This document shows, in pieces, positions 28,601-36,504 of a DNA stretch of 64,000 bases. The DNA lies in NCBI RefSeq assembly GCF_010093125.1, contig NZ_NMZQ01000025.1, positions 1 through 64,000 of the forward strand. Direction: 5' to 3'. The position numbers and the translations under genes were made by a program. Under the pieces are notes generated by a model. The model did no database searches. It saw only the letters and a program-made list of their open reading frames with translations, and had not been told where the DNA came from. How positions within the stretch are numbered: the first letter of the stretch is position 1; each line of letters begins with the position of its first letter. Origin of the DNA: Veillonella sp. R32 (lineage in GTDB: Bacteria > Bacillota > Negativicutes > Veillonellales > Veillonellaceae).

Positions 28601-31600
28601 ACGATTGTCGGCGAAAAAGGTAAAGATGGTGCTGATGGAACGCCAGGTAAGAATGCAACCGCTGAAATTACTGTCAAAGAAGGTACACCAGATGTTGATG
28701 GTAAAGACGGCGAAACTATCACTCGTATCGTTTATGAAACTGGCGAAAAAGACGAAAATGGTAACCCAATCGTTACAGAAGTAGCTACTCTCAATGACGG
28801 CATGAAGTTTGCTGGCGATGATAGTACTAAATATGTAGCTAAGAAACTTAATGAACAGCTAGATATTAAAGGTGGCGCTGCAGCGGATGCGTTGAGTGAC
28901 AATAATATTGGTGTAGTTGCTGATGTAGATTCTAAGGATCCTAGCAAAGTAACTGGTTTACGCGTTAAATTAGCGAAGAACGTAGTTCTTGCTGACGGTA
29001 GTGTAGCATTTGATGAAGCCGCAACTGATGATGCAGGTAATAAGTTAGTAAAAGGTCAAGATGGCAATTGGTACACAGATTTAACTGATGCGGTATATGA
29101 TGAAAATACTAAGTCCTATACTAAAGACAATGCAGCTTTATCTCCAGTGGAAACGCCAAATGTAGGCACTGTAAAACTATCCTCCACAGGTCTAGACAAT
29201 GGCAACCAACGGATTACTAATGTAGCTGAAGGTACAGCCAATACAGATGCTGTTAACTATGGTCAGTTAAAAAAACTCATCTCCGAAACATCTGATACCC
29301 TTGGTGGTAAACATACAGCCATCAAGGTAAACGATGTAGCGCCAGTAGCTGGTGCCGATGGTGCCTATGGTAAGTATGTAGACACTAACGGCTTATCTGT
29401 AGCGGTTAAAGAAGTTGAAGGACAAAAGATTTACGACTTCAAATTAAGTAATAAGCTTACTGTCGGCACACCAGGCAATGATGGTAAAGATGGTACGCCT
29501 GGTAGCATCGGCATGGTAGGCCCTGCTGGTAAAGATGGTAAGAACGCAACAGCTGAAATTACTGTTAAAGAAGGCACACCAGGCGTTGATGGTAAAGACG
29601 GCGAAACTATCACTCGTATCGTTTATGAAACTGGCGAAAAAGATGATAATGGTAATTCAATCGTTACAGAAGTAGCCACTCTCAATGACGGTATGAAGTT
29701 TGCTGGCGATGATTTTGTTGATGATGGTACTAAATATGTAGCTAAGAAACTTAATGAACAGCTAGATATTAAAGGTGGCGCTGCTGCAGATGGCTTAACT
29801 GATAATAACATTGGCGTAGTTGCTGATGTAGATTCTAAGACTAGTGAAATTACTGGTTTACGTGTTAAATTAGCGAAGAACTTAGCTCTTGCTGACGGTA
29901 GTGTAGCATTTGATGAAGCCGCAACTGATGCTGCTGGTAATAAGTTAGTAAAAGGCCAAGATGGTAACTGGTATACAGATTTAACTGATGCTGTATATGA
30001 TGAAGGTACTAAATCGTATACTAAAGACAATGCAACATTAACTCCAGTAGAAACCCCAAATGTAGGCACTGTAAAATTATCTGCTACAGGCCTAAACAAT
30101 GGCAACCAACGGATTACCAATGTAGCTGCTGGCACAGCCAATACCGATGCTGTTAACTATGGACAATTAAAAGATTTAAATACTGAAATTAATACGAAGA
30201 TTGATAATATTAGTAGCAGTACAGCTAAAAATAAAACTAAGTACGTATCTATTAACTCTACATTAGAGGATAATTCTGAGAATAATGGTGCTACAGGTAC
30301 AGAAGCAATTGCTATTGGTGGGGGTGCCAATGCAATAATGATGAACTCTGTTGCTTTAGGAGTTAATTCGAGAGCTTATGGAACAGAAGCAGTAGCTATT
30401 GGTAAAGATGCATATGTAGATTATATGAATGGGACAGCGATAGGTGAGTTTAGTAAAGCTAATGGTACATATGCAATCGCAATTGGTGGTGCGGAAAAAG
30501 AAGAAGAAGCGACTACTGCAAGTCATTATGCAATTGCTATGGGTGAACAAACTAAAGCTTTGGGTAAAGGCTCTGTTGCATTAGGTCAAAGGGTATCTAT
30601 CGATGAAGCTAGTAAGTTCTCTATGCATATTGGAAGTTGGTCATCTACTATAAATTCGTCTAACTCAGTTGGGGTTGGTCCAGCTATTAGAGTGAACAAC
30701 TCAAATTATGCAGCTGTATTTGGTTCGAATGCTAAGGCTGTTGAGGCAGAAAAAGGGGTAGCACTTGGCTATAGTGCAGAGGCTCAAAAAGCAACGACTG
30801 TTGCATTAGGAGCTGGTGCTAAAGCTAATCGTGAAGCTGGTGAAGAATACGGTTATGTACCGGGGGTTGAAGGTGAAGCACTAGAAACGTTCAAGACTGA
30901 AAATAAAGATTCGGTAATTTGGAACAGTACATTAGGTGCTGTAAGCATTGGCGAAGATGGTAAGCAGACTCGTCAACTTACTAATTTGGCTGCTGGTACA
31001 GAGATGACTGATGCGGTTAACGTAGCACAGTTGAAACAGGTGGAATCATTAGCTAACAATCATACAGCCATTAAGGTAAATGATGTAGCTCCAGTAGCTG
31101 GTGCCGATGGTGCCTATGGTAAGTATGTAGATACTAACGGCTTAGCTGTAGCAGTTAAAGACGTTGATGGTCAAAAGATTTACGACTTCAAATTAAGTAA
31201 AGACATTACTGTTGGTACACCAGGTAAGGATGGTAAAGATGGTACGCCTGGTAGCATTACGATTGTCGGCGAAAAAGGTAAAGATGGTGCTGATGGAACG
31301 CCAGGTAAGAATGCAATCGCTGAAATTACTGTCAAAGAAGGCACTCCAGGCGTTGATGGGAAAAACGGCGAAACTATTACTCGTATCGTTTATGAAACTG
31401 GCAAAGATGCTAATGGTAATCCAATTGTTACAGAAGTAGCCACTCTCAATGATGGCATGAAATTTGCTGGTGATGACAACACTAAATATGTAGCTAAAAA
31501 ACTTAATGAACAGTTAGATATTAAAGGTGGCGCGGCAGCAGATAGCTTAAGTGATAATAACATTGGCGTAGTTGCTGATGTAGATTCTAAGACTAGTGAA

Positions 31601-34021
31601 ATTACTGGTTTACGTGTTAAATTAGCGAAGAACTTAGCTCTTGCTGACGGTAGTGTAGCATTTGATGAAGCCGCAACTGATGCTGCTGGTAATAAGTTAG
31701 TAAAAGGCCAAGATGGTAACTGGTATACAGATTTAACTGATGCTGTATATGATGAAGGTACTAAATCGTATACTAAAGACAATGCAACATTAACTCCAGT
31801 AGAAAAACCAAATGTAGGGACTGTAAAACTATCTGATACAGGCTTAGACAATGGAAACCAACGTATTACTAACGTAGCAAAAGGTATAAATGGAACAGAT
31901 GCTGTTAACTATGATCAGTTGATAGAGGAGATTGGTAAGGCAGAATCTACCGTTGGTAGTAACCATACAGAACTTAAAGTTGATGGCACCCCAGCTGTTA
32001 AGGATACGTATGTTGGTGAAGGAAACTTACAACTTGGCTTAACTGAAGTTAACGGTAAGAAGGTATATGACCTCAAGCTTAATAGTGAGGTAACAATCGG
32101 TACACCAGGTAAGGATGGCAAAGATGGTACGCCTGGTAGCATTACGATTGTCGGCGAAAAAGGTAAAGATGGCGCTGATGGAACCCCAGGTAAGAATGCA
32201 ATCGCTGAAATTACTGTTAAAGAAGGCACACCAGGTGTTGACGGTAAAGACGGTGAAAGTATTACCCGTATTGTTTATGAAACAGGCAAAGATGCTAATG
32301 GTAATCCAATTGTTACAGAAGTAGCCACTCTCAATGATGGCATGAAGTTTGCTGGCGATGATTCTACTAAATATGTAGCTAAAAAACTTAACGAGCAGCT
32401 AGATATTAAGGGTGGCGCTGCAGATGATGCTTTAAGCGATAATAACATTGGCGTAGTTGCTGATGTAGATTCTAAGACTAGTGAAATTACTGGCTTACGC
32501 GTTAAGTTAGCGAAGAACATTAATTTACCTGACGGTAGTGTTCGTATTGGTGGTACTACCGATGAAGAAGGAAAGCCAGCAGGCGGTCTTTATATTGCTA
32601 AGCAAAAACCTACGCCAAAAGTTGCCGGTGAAGATGCACCAGATAAAGCTGTAGAAGGTTTATACATTACTGGTTTAAGTAATACCGATTGGGATCCTGA
32701 TACTACTGGTATCGTTGAAAATCGAGCAGCTACTGAAAAGCAATTACAAACAGCAATTAGTAATATTAGCTCACAAGTTGGCCAAGCTGGTGTATGGACA
32801 TTGCAAGTAAATGATGTAACACCTCGGAGTATTACTAAAGGTACAGCCGTACGTTTTGTAAGTGGTGACTATGTAGAAGTTAAACAGTTAACCACTAATG
32901 ATATACAAGTTGATGTTAAAGAAACGATTAAAAAGAAAATTGATAAGATTGATGGCCTAGGCACTAAGGTTACAAACTTAGAAGAAAAAGTTACTAACAT
33001 CACTAACAATGGTATTGTTACTAAAGTTGAAGGCGATGCTACCGGTGTAAAAGTAACTCCAGTTGATGCGTCTGAACCGTCTAAAGGCGTAAAAGTGAGT
33101 CTTGATGAAACAATCAGAGTGGGCGGTATTACTATCGATGGTACGATAGCAAAAGAGGGGGAACAGCCTAATAACACAATTACAGGGTTAACTAACAAAA
33201 CTTGGGATGGTGAAACCTTTGAAACTGGTCGAGCTGCTACCGAAGATCAACTTCATGCTGTAGACGGCAAAATTACGAATATTATGGATAATATCAGTAA
33301 TATTGCTGGTGCTACCACAATTAAAGAAGGGGATGGCAACATTTTAGCGCCTAAGACTGATGGCAAGAATGAATACACGTTATCCTTGAACAAAGATCTT
33401 AAAGTGGGGAACAGCATTGCTATTGGCGATAAAGTGTATATTACTAAAGAGGGTATCAATGCAAATGGCAAACCAATTAGTAATGTTGAAGCAGTTCCGT
33501 TAAGTGCTGATGGTAATTATGCAGCGACAACCGGCCAAGTATTTAAAGTGCAAAAAGAATTAACAGACCAAATTGATGGAGTAGCCAATGTAGTACAAAA
33601 TAATGCGCGTCAAATTTCACGTTTGGATACGAAGATTAATAAATCAGGTGCCGGTCTTGCTGCATTAGCTGCCTTGCATCCACTTGACTATGATCCAGAT
33701 AATAAGTGGAATTTCACCGCTGGTGTTGGTACTTATCATGGTTCTAGTTCAGTAGCATTAGGTGCGTTCTATCGACCAAATGAAAATACTATGTTTAGTG
33801 TAGGTGGTACCTTAGGCAATGGCGAAGATATGATGAACTTTGGCGTAAGCATGAAGTTTGGCGAATCTAATCCATATGCTGGCATGAGCAAAGGTCGTTT
33901 AATTGAGTATGTGGAAAAACAAACAACTGAAATTGACGATTTGAAAGCTCAAAATGAAAGTCAAAACGAACGTATTAAGAAGTTAGAAGAATTAGTACAA
34001 TCGTTGATGATTAGTAAATAG
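22691..34021 (+). CDS. Giant trimeric autotransporter adhesin (YadA/Hia type), body and membrane anchor
   Basis: The 3,776 residues in frame should be preceded by the signal peptide at 22584. Domain order: long stretches of YadA-like head repeats (SVAIGxxA); at least nine neck/connector motifs of the form ITNVAAGTxxTDAVNVxQL (for example at 23457, 24583, 25950, 27156, 28315, 29212, 30112, 30975 and 31860); four collagen-like GxY segments (28558, 29460, 31215, 32100); and stalk coiled coils. The C-terminal beta-barrel anchor runs from about 33658 to 33868 (LHPLDYDPDNKWNFTAGVG). A 50-residue charged coiled coil follows the barrel, which is unusual. Helical insertions recur within the head. The GTG at 22691 has no ribosome site, so expression depends on correcting the frame upstream. 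Likely role: adhesion or co-aggregation at the outer surface. Confidence 0.93.
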   Translation: MYDAVVAKFGKDITELQGWTRDLYIKSEAMPTPGTGKGVALGKDSVAKSESAVAIGNGANASEEEYANIAIGSAAQALGGSTVAIGSGAQSMTGGAVAIGTNVTLTDENSHGSTNSIGIGHSIHSNGIRSILIGEDIGRDAPNEYGYMVGIGYKVNPSYDSVAIGSFSSTKGSGVAIGAGSHTLADNGVAIGFTSFSASPNSVALGHNSYAYTGNAAAKSYLSNEDFSAENGVVAIGNNFELNLGDEKAPINHRRITGVAGGADEYDAVNVKQLQALSSDVDTRIANKMSTISGSGVEYIDISSNEDGNKDNSGATGTDSIAIGPNATAKSTNTVAIGSKVTAATDNAIVIGSNITDGNGVVIGVSSAATSDNSIAIGVEADASGSARNTAVGWKSKATGDYSVAYGQNSKALGESSVALGTSVTANGKAGIAIGNAAVSNTETKTESSIAIGDRATAESNAGVAIGSRTTGSGDRSTALGFFATSSGKNATALGANSEAAGLSSVAMGSSAKAEAERSIAIGSSSVADRAAGTFGYSPETGTFADEGEVIVYLGKVDEYNELTTKALAKQEEMLQKKAAADANPKDKALYKAAVQARNELYAILDEQDKLSRAYKAGLGAVSVGNDLKTRQITNVAAGTEDTDAVNVAQLKALNNKVDANAIEYVSIKSTEAGNKDNSGATGTDSLAIGPNASASANNTVALGSNVTAGINNAIVIGSDITDGKGVVIGVSSAAASELSVAIGKGAVAGDAQQADVAIGNYAKARGLSVAIGDGANAFDISDSTSDANGLSVAIGSKAKATGQGGVAVGNLASAAFQSNAMGGQAKAIGRNTVAIGDTSEASGAGAMALGTRSKASDTFGVALGMEAEATKSSSIAIGAQTKANGGWSLAVGRSTVASGEMTTALGYKTTAAGARSIAIGPWANTSEGSYGTAIGYNAKTKGTNTIALGGYTEAFSDKAMALGYSSEGNVEDGVALGAYSVADREEGILGYTVDGVTFNKPADIASYLGKSAEYEAATKDFNEKVAAYNAKFEELEKDPNNEQLKGEVAALKQAAYASQNARNAIISPYLSGLGAISVGTASGTRQITNVAAGTEDTDAVNVAQLKALNNKVDANAIEYVSIKSTEAGNKDNSGATGNNAIAIGPDAKAIAKGGVAIGNSAETKANDTVALGSRANAQNTSDTALGTEAIASGGWSVAIGQNSASSGEISLAVGFDAQATGMHSQALGIISRASGEAANAFGRQASASGVAANAIGLEANAAGNDSIAIGRNATAQLQGVNGIAIGISSYIGKKTETGGTPEQGIPDNSLVISEDDTTSGDPNQEYKNSIAIGNTAKSFGYQNTVLGAGAEAHDTNEVAVGTAAKARGHYAVALGQQANANGKNATALGHWARAYGESTVAIGDYAITNTLDGKDSVTNAIAIGSLARTASNNSVALGSNSLAYIADDVKTKSYLSDETFAKEDGVVSVGNVEYTIGDTTVEANRRRITNVAGGADDYDAVNVKQLKALNLSIVGDNKVEDVPVEGKINLATQQLAINGDDNIATTVAKDGQSVKLALSKTVIDKLGAVKYLSVNSTVEGNKDNTGAQSDHAIAIGPNAAVIPGEPAPGKVNGESSQHGVAIGYNSKVIGSMSGVAIGPENEVNNSNTGIIVGRQTKIINSKESAAFGYKIEINNSEYSLALGERANIKNAVNSIAMGYRAEVDKGNYGITMGSDASVKADYGVGLGALTSVTVANGVALGAKSEAFTEGKVLGYNPLTGSQFTSLDEVAKVVGLSDQYNVLKGQRETMASTVATQQAEYDRLNAIYEQDPTNKAARDAKNAAGDKLDASMVQLNNVDAAINHIVSAFVSTDGAVSVGRDASQKGKKINSEVTRQITHVAAGTEMTDAVNVAQLKQVESLANNHTAIKVNDVAPVAGADGAYGKYVDANGLSVAVKDAEGQKIYDFKLSKDITVGTPGKDGKDGTPGSITIVGEKGKDGADGTPGKNATAEITVKEGTPDVDGKDGETITRIVYETGEKDENGNPIVTEVATLNDGMKFAGDDSTKYVAKKLNEQLDIKGGAAADALSDNNIGVVADVDSKDPSKVTGLRVKLAKNVVLADGSVAFDEAATDDAGNKLVKGQDGNWYTDLTDAVYDENTKSYTKDNAALSPVETPNVGTVKLSSTGLDNGNQRITNVAEGTANTDAVNYGQLKKLISETSDTLGGKHTAIKVNDVAPVAGADGAYGKYVDTNGLSVAVKEVEGQKIYDFKLSNKLTVGTPGNDGKDGTPGSIGMVGPAGKDGKNATAEITVKEGTPGVDGKDGETITRIVYETGEKDDNGNSIVTEVATLNDGMKFAGDDFVDDGTKYVAKKLNEQLDIKGGAAADGLTDNNIGVVADVDSKTSEITGLRVKLAKNLALADGSVAFDEAATDAAGNKLVKGQDGNWYTDLTDAVYDEGTKSYTKDNATLTPVETPNVGTVKLSATGLNNGNQRITNVAAGTANTDAVNYGQLKDLNTEINTKIDNISSSTAKNKTKYVSINSTLEDNSENNGATGTEAIAIGGGANAIMMNSVALGVNSRAYGTEAVAIGKDAYVDYMNGTAIGEFSKANGTYAIAIGGAEKEEEATTASHYAIAMGEQTKALGKGSVALGQRVSIDEASKFSMHIGSWSSTINSSNSVGVGPAIRVNNSNYAAVFGSNAKAVEAEKGVALGYSAEAQKATTVALGAGAKANREAGEEYGYVPGVEGEALETFKTENKDSVIWNSTLGAVSIGEDGKQTRQLTNLAAGTEMTDAVNVAQLKQVESLANNHTAIKVNDVAPVAGADGAYGKYVDTNGLAVAVKDVDGQKIYDFKLSKDITVGTPGKDGKDGTPGSITIVGEKGKDGADGTPGKNAIAEITVKEGTPGVDGKNGETITRIVYETGKDANGNPIVTEVATLNDGMKFAGDDNTKYVAKKLNEQLDIKGGAAADSLSDNNIGVVADVDSKTSEITGLRVKLAKNLALADGSVAFDEAATDAAGNKLVKGQDGNWYTDLTDAVYDEGTKSYTKDNATLTPVEKPNVGTVKLSDTGLDNGNQRITNVAKGINGTDAVNYDQLIEEIGKAESTVGSNHTELKVDGTPAVKDTYVGEGNLQLGLTEVNGKKVYDLKLNSEVTIGTPGKDGKDGTPGSITIVGEKGKDGADGTPGKNAIAEITVKEGTPGVDGKDGESITRIVYETGKDANGNPIVTEVATLNDGMKFAGDDSTKYVAKKLNEQLDIKGGAADDALSDNNIGVVADVDSKTSEITGLRVKLAKNINLPDGSVRIGGTTDEEGKPAGGLYIAKQKPTPKVAGEDAPDKAVEGLYITGLSNTDWDPDTTGIVENRAATEKQLQTAISNISSQVGQAGVWTLQVNDVTPRSITKGTAVRFVSGDYVEVKQLTTNDIQVDVKETIKKKIDKIDGLGTKVTNLEEKVTNITNNGIVTKVEGDATGVKVTPVDASEPSKGVKVSLDETIRVGGITIDGTIAKEGEQPNNTITGLTNKTWDGETFETGRAATEDQLHAVDGKITNIMDNISNIAGATTIKEGDGNILAPKTDGKNEYTLSLNKDLKVGNSIAIGDKVYITKEGINANGKPISNVEAVPLSADGNYAATTGQVFKVQKELTDQIDGVANVVQNNARQISRLDTKINKSGAGLAALAALHPLDYDPDNKWNFTAGVGTYHGSSSVALGAFYRPNENTMFSVGGTLGNGEDMMNFGVSMKFGESNPYAGMSKGRLIEYVEKQTTEIDDLKAQNESQNERIKKLEELVQSLMISK
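28388..32520 (+). repeat. Large near-identical repeats in the adhesin stalk
   Basis: A module of roughly 0.9 kb is repeated with variation. Each copy has a HTAIKVNDVAPVAGADGAYG start, a collagen-like segment, a TLNDGMKFAGDD segment and a neck. Copies start near 28400, 29320 and 31055, and a shortened variant starts near 31960. The stretch 29802-30052 appears identical to 31554-31804, offset by 1,752 bp (584 codons), so recombination between them would stay in frame. Confidence 0.85.
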
Positions 34022-34119
34022 ACATATTGGTCGAAGACGGTCGTTTTAGAAGTAACAAAAAAAACTAGTAGGTTAATGAATTAAGATTGAAGAAGTAAAT
34101 CAAGTTTTACAATCGAATA

Positions 34120-34327
34120 GCATCCTCAACATATGAGGGAGCCTATACTTATAGGTGTCGCTATATGGGGTAGCGCTTATGAGCTAGCTGATGAGTTAGC
34201 TCATGACCTAGTAGCTATAGTTATATGTTGGGGATATCCTACGACGAAGGCTGTTCTTAGGTGTTCATACTATCGCCAAATACTGGTGAGATGTTTCAAA
34301 ATGGGCATTTTAGGGACAGCCTTTTGT
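34120..34327 (+). ncRNA. Candidate structured RNA of unknown class
   Basis: A 13-bp stem (34122-34134 with 34223-34235, one G-U) closes a multibranch region. Inside are at least three hairpins: CCTAT/ATAGG (34142-34155), CGCTA/TAGCG (34159-34175) and ATGAGCTAGC/GTTAGCTCAT (34179-34204). A further hairpin, AAGGCTGTTC with GGACAGCCTT (34247-34256 with 34314-34323), runs into TTTT like a terminator. A possible promoter (TTGAAG 34087, TACAAT 34108) would start transcription at about 34120. It may be an independent small RNA, the processed 3' end of the adhesin mRNA, or a leader of trmB. A 73-codon frame here lacks a ribosome site and is not called. Confidence 0.5.
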
Positions 34328-34394
34328 TGTGCAAATGACAGCTATACTATATAATTAATTAAATAGAGATTTTTATAGAATTAAAGGAGATAGT

Positions 34395-35045
34395 ATGCGA
34401 TTACGTAGAAAACCTTGGATAGATGAGGCGATTCACGAGTATGATTCACATGTGATTTTGGAGAACCATGAGGCCCATAAGGGGACGTGGCGTGAATTAT
34501 TCGTAGACCCTACTAAGCCGTTATATTTTGAATTAGGAACTGGCAAAGGACGTTTCATAGCAGGTATGGCTGAAACTCATCCAGAAGCTAATTTTGTTGG
34601 TTTTGAAGTGCAGTTAGGCGTGTTATATTATGCCGCCCAGAAGGTCTTTGAAGGGGGCTTGCCTAATGCTAAAGTCACTCTCTTTGACATTGCTGGCATT
34701 GAAGATGTGGTGGAGCCTGGCGAAGTAGATCGTTTTTATATTAATTTCTGCGATCCTTGGCCTAAAGCTCGACATGCTAAGCGTCGTTTGACCTATCGTA
34801 CATTTTTAAATCGATATGCTCGCTTGTTAAAACCACAAGGTGAAATTCATTTTAAAACGGACAATGAAGGCTTATTCTTATTCTCTTTAGAGGAGTTTAA
34901 GGAGTGCGGTTGGACGTTAAAAAATGTAACTTATGATCTACATAGTACGGATATGCCGAATGTGATGACTGAATATGAAGAAAAATTTAGCAAAAAAGGA
35001 CAGCCAATTTTCCGCCTAGAAGCAATCAAACCTGAGGAGGCGTAA
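34395..35045 (+). CDS. trmB: tRNA (guanine-N7)-methyltransferase
   Basis: The 216-residue SAM-dependent enzyme methylates G46 of tRNAs. The SAM-binding motif is FELGTGKGRFIAGMAE (about residue 45) and the family signature is NFCDPWPKARHAKRRL (about 118). AAAGGAG precedes the ATG. It lies 3 bp before the rodA/ftsW-type gene, so the two form an operon. Confidence 0.95.
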   Translation: MRLRRKPWIDEAIHEYDSHVILENHEAHKGTWRELFVDPTKPLYFELGTGKGRFIAGMAETHPEANFVGFEVQLGVLYYAAQKVFEGGLPNAKVTLFDIAGIEDVVEPGEVDRFYINFCDPWPKARHAKRRLTYRTFLNRYARLLKPQGEIHFKTDNEGLFLFSLEEFKECGWTLKNVTYDLHSTDMPNVMTEYEEKFSKKGQPIFRLEAIKPEEA

Positions 35046-35048
35046 ATC

Positions 35049-36320
35049 ATGGCGAAGGAAGCAAAACGAGCTGAAGATAGTTGGTTACAGCGGCTCGTAC
35101 GCAATGATGCGCAAGGCATTATCTTGGTTGTTGCCATTTGGATTTTTATCGGTAGCTTAAATATTTATAGTGCTACTTCCGTTGAAATGGCGCAACAAGG
35201 TACTATTTTAAAAAGTAATATTGTAAAACATATTGGCTTTTTAATACTAAGTCTTATGGCAGGGAGCTATTTCTATCACTTAGATTATAGACGTTTGAAA
35301 GAGCCTAAATTCATTATGTGGATTATGGTGGCAGTGTTGTTATCCCTCGTTTGGGTCGGCTTTTTTGGTACCGTGGTCAATGGCGCTCGTCGTTGGATTA
35401 GTTTGCCCTTTGGGCTATCGGTACAGCCTTCGGAGTTTGCTAAATTAGCAGGTGTTATTTGGGCGGCGCAATGCATTGAAGAGTGGCGCAAACGCTTTCC
35501 TACGGTATCTTTATTTGAATCCAGAGAGGCCAATGGCCAACCTCGTAAATATCCTGTGCCTGCTAAGGCGTTATGGGCCCCGCTGGCGTTTGGAATTATT
35601 ACGTTGGTTCAGCCAGATACAGGGACGGCCGTGTTGATAGTTGGCTTTCCTCTTATCTTGATGGTTATGGCCCGATTGAATCGACGTAGTTTACGGCAAT
35701 TAGGCGGTGTAATGATTGTGGGCCTTATTGGATTTGCTGTTATGATTTGGCATTCGCCGTATCGTTTAGAACGTATTTTAGCGTGGCTAGATCCGTGGGG
35801 CCATGCGCAAACGCTTAGTTATCAAAGTGTGCAGAGTATGCTGGCCATTGGTTCCGGTGGCATATTTGGACAAGGCCTTGGTGAAGGCACTGCCAAATAT
35901 TTTTATCTTCCGGAAGCACATACGGACTTTGCCTTTGCGGTGTGGGCCCAAGAAACGGGGCTATTAGGGGCGGCTATACTTAGTTTGGTAGTGTTAGCTT
36001 TTGTTTATTTTGGCTTCCGTGTAGCTATTGATGCTCGTGATTTCTTTGGCAAATTAATGGCTTTAGGGATTACTTGTATCATAGGGGGCCAGGCTGTATT
36101 TAATATGCTTATGGTATGTGGCATGTTGCCTGTTACTGGGGTACCATTACCATTTGTATCCTATGGTGGTTCCTCCCTCTTGATGAATGTAGTGGCTGTA
36201 GCCATTTTACTTAGCATTTCACGGACTAATGAAGAAGCGAATCGTAAGATTGGCAGTCAAGGTGTTATGCCATCGCTACGAGAGGAAACGCGCAGTCGTT
36301 TCAGACCTTCCAATGGGTAA
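35049..36320 (+). CDS. rodA: FtsW/RodA/SpoVE family peptidoglycan polymerase
   Basis: This 423-residue SEDS-family glycosyltransferase has about 10 membrane segments. The hallmark PEAHTDFAFAVWAQETGLLG (about residue 291) and the late VPLPFVSYGGSSLL are present. SEDS proteins polymerise lipid II during elongation (RodA) or septation (FtsW). I cannot decide between the two by motif alone; rodA is preferred because no division gene or penicillin-binding gene is adjacent. GGAGG lies 8 bp upstream of the ATG. Confidence 0.88.
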   Translation: MAKEAKRAEDSWLQRLVRNDAQGIILVVAIWIFIGSLNIYSATSVEMAQQGTILKSNIVKHIGFLILSLMAGSYFYHLDYRRLKEPKFIMWIMVAVLLSLVWVGFFGTVVNGARRWISLPFGLSVQPSEFAKLAGVIWAAQCIEEWRKRFPTVSLFESREANGQPRKYPVPAKALWAPLAFGIITLVQPDTGTAVLIVGFPLILMVMARLNRRSLRQLGGVMIVGLIGFAVMIWHSPYRLERILAWLDPWGHAQTLSYQSVQSMLAIGSGGIFGQGLGEGTAKYFYLPEAHTDFAFAVWAQETGLLGAAILSLVVLAFVYFGFRVAIDARDFFGKLMALGITCIIGGQAVFNMLMVCGMLPVTGVPLPFVSYGGSSLLMNVVAVAILLSISRTNEEANRKIGSQGVMPSLREETRSRFRPSNG

Positions 36321-36504
36321 GAATAATAACTCCAGTAGTGCATAGGGATACGTAAAATAATTTTGTTAGTGTACAGAGCAAGGTACAGCATAGTAGTCAT
36401 AGATTCAGTAAAAATCTTGTTAGAGTAGGGCTATGTGATTTTCGCTGTGTATCGAGAGAAAAATAAATATTGTGTTTTGTGTAGTAAGAAAGGATTTTGA
36501 GGAC

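Noticed and set aside
23512-33471. Many open frames on the minus strand (60-172 codons) across the adhesin gene
   Set aside because: They mirror the repetitive GC-skewed codons of the adhesin, have no ribosome sites, and repeat wherever the sense repeat occurs.
34133-34354. 73-codon open frame downstream of the adhesin
   Set aside because: No ribosome site, odd composition and complete overlap with the predicted hairpins; structure is the better explanation.
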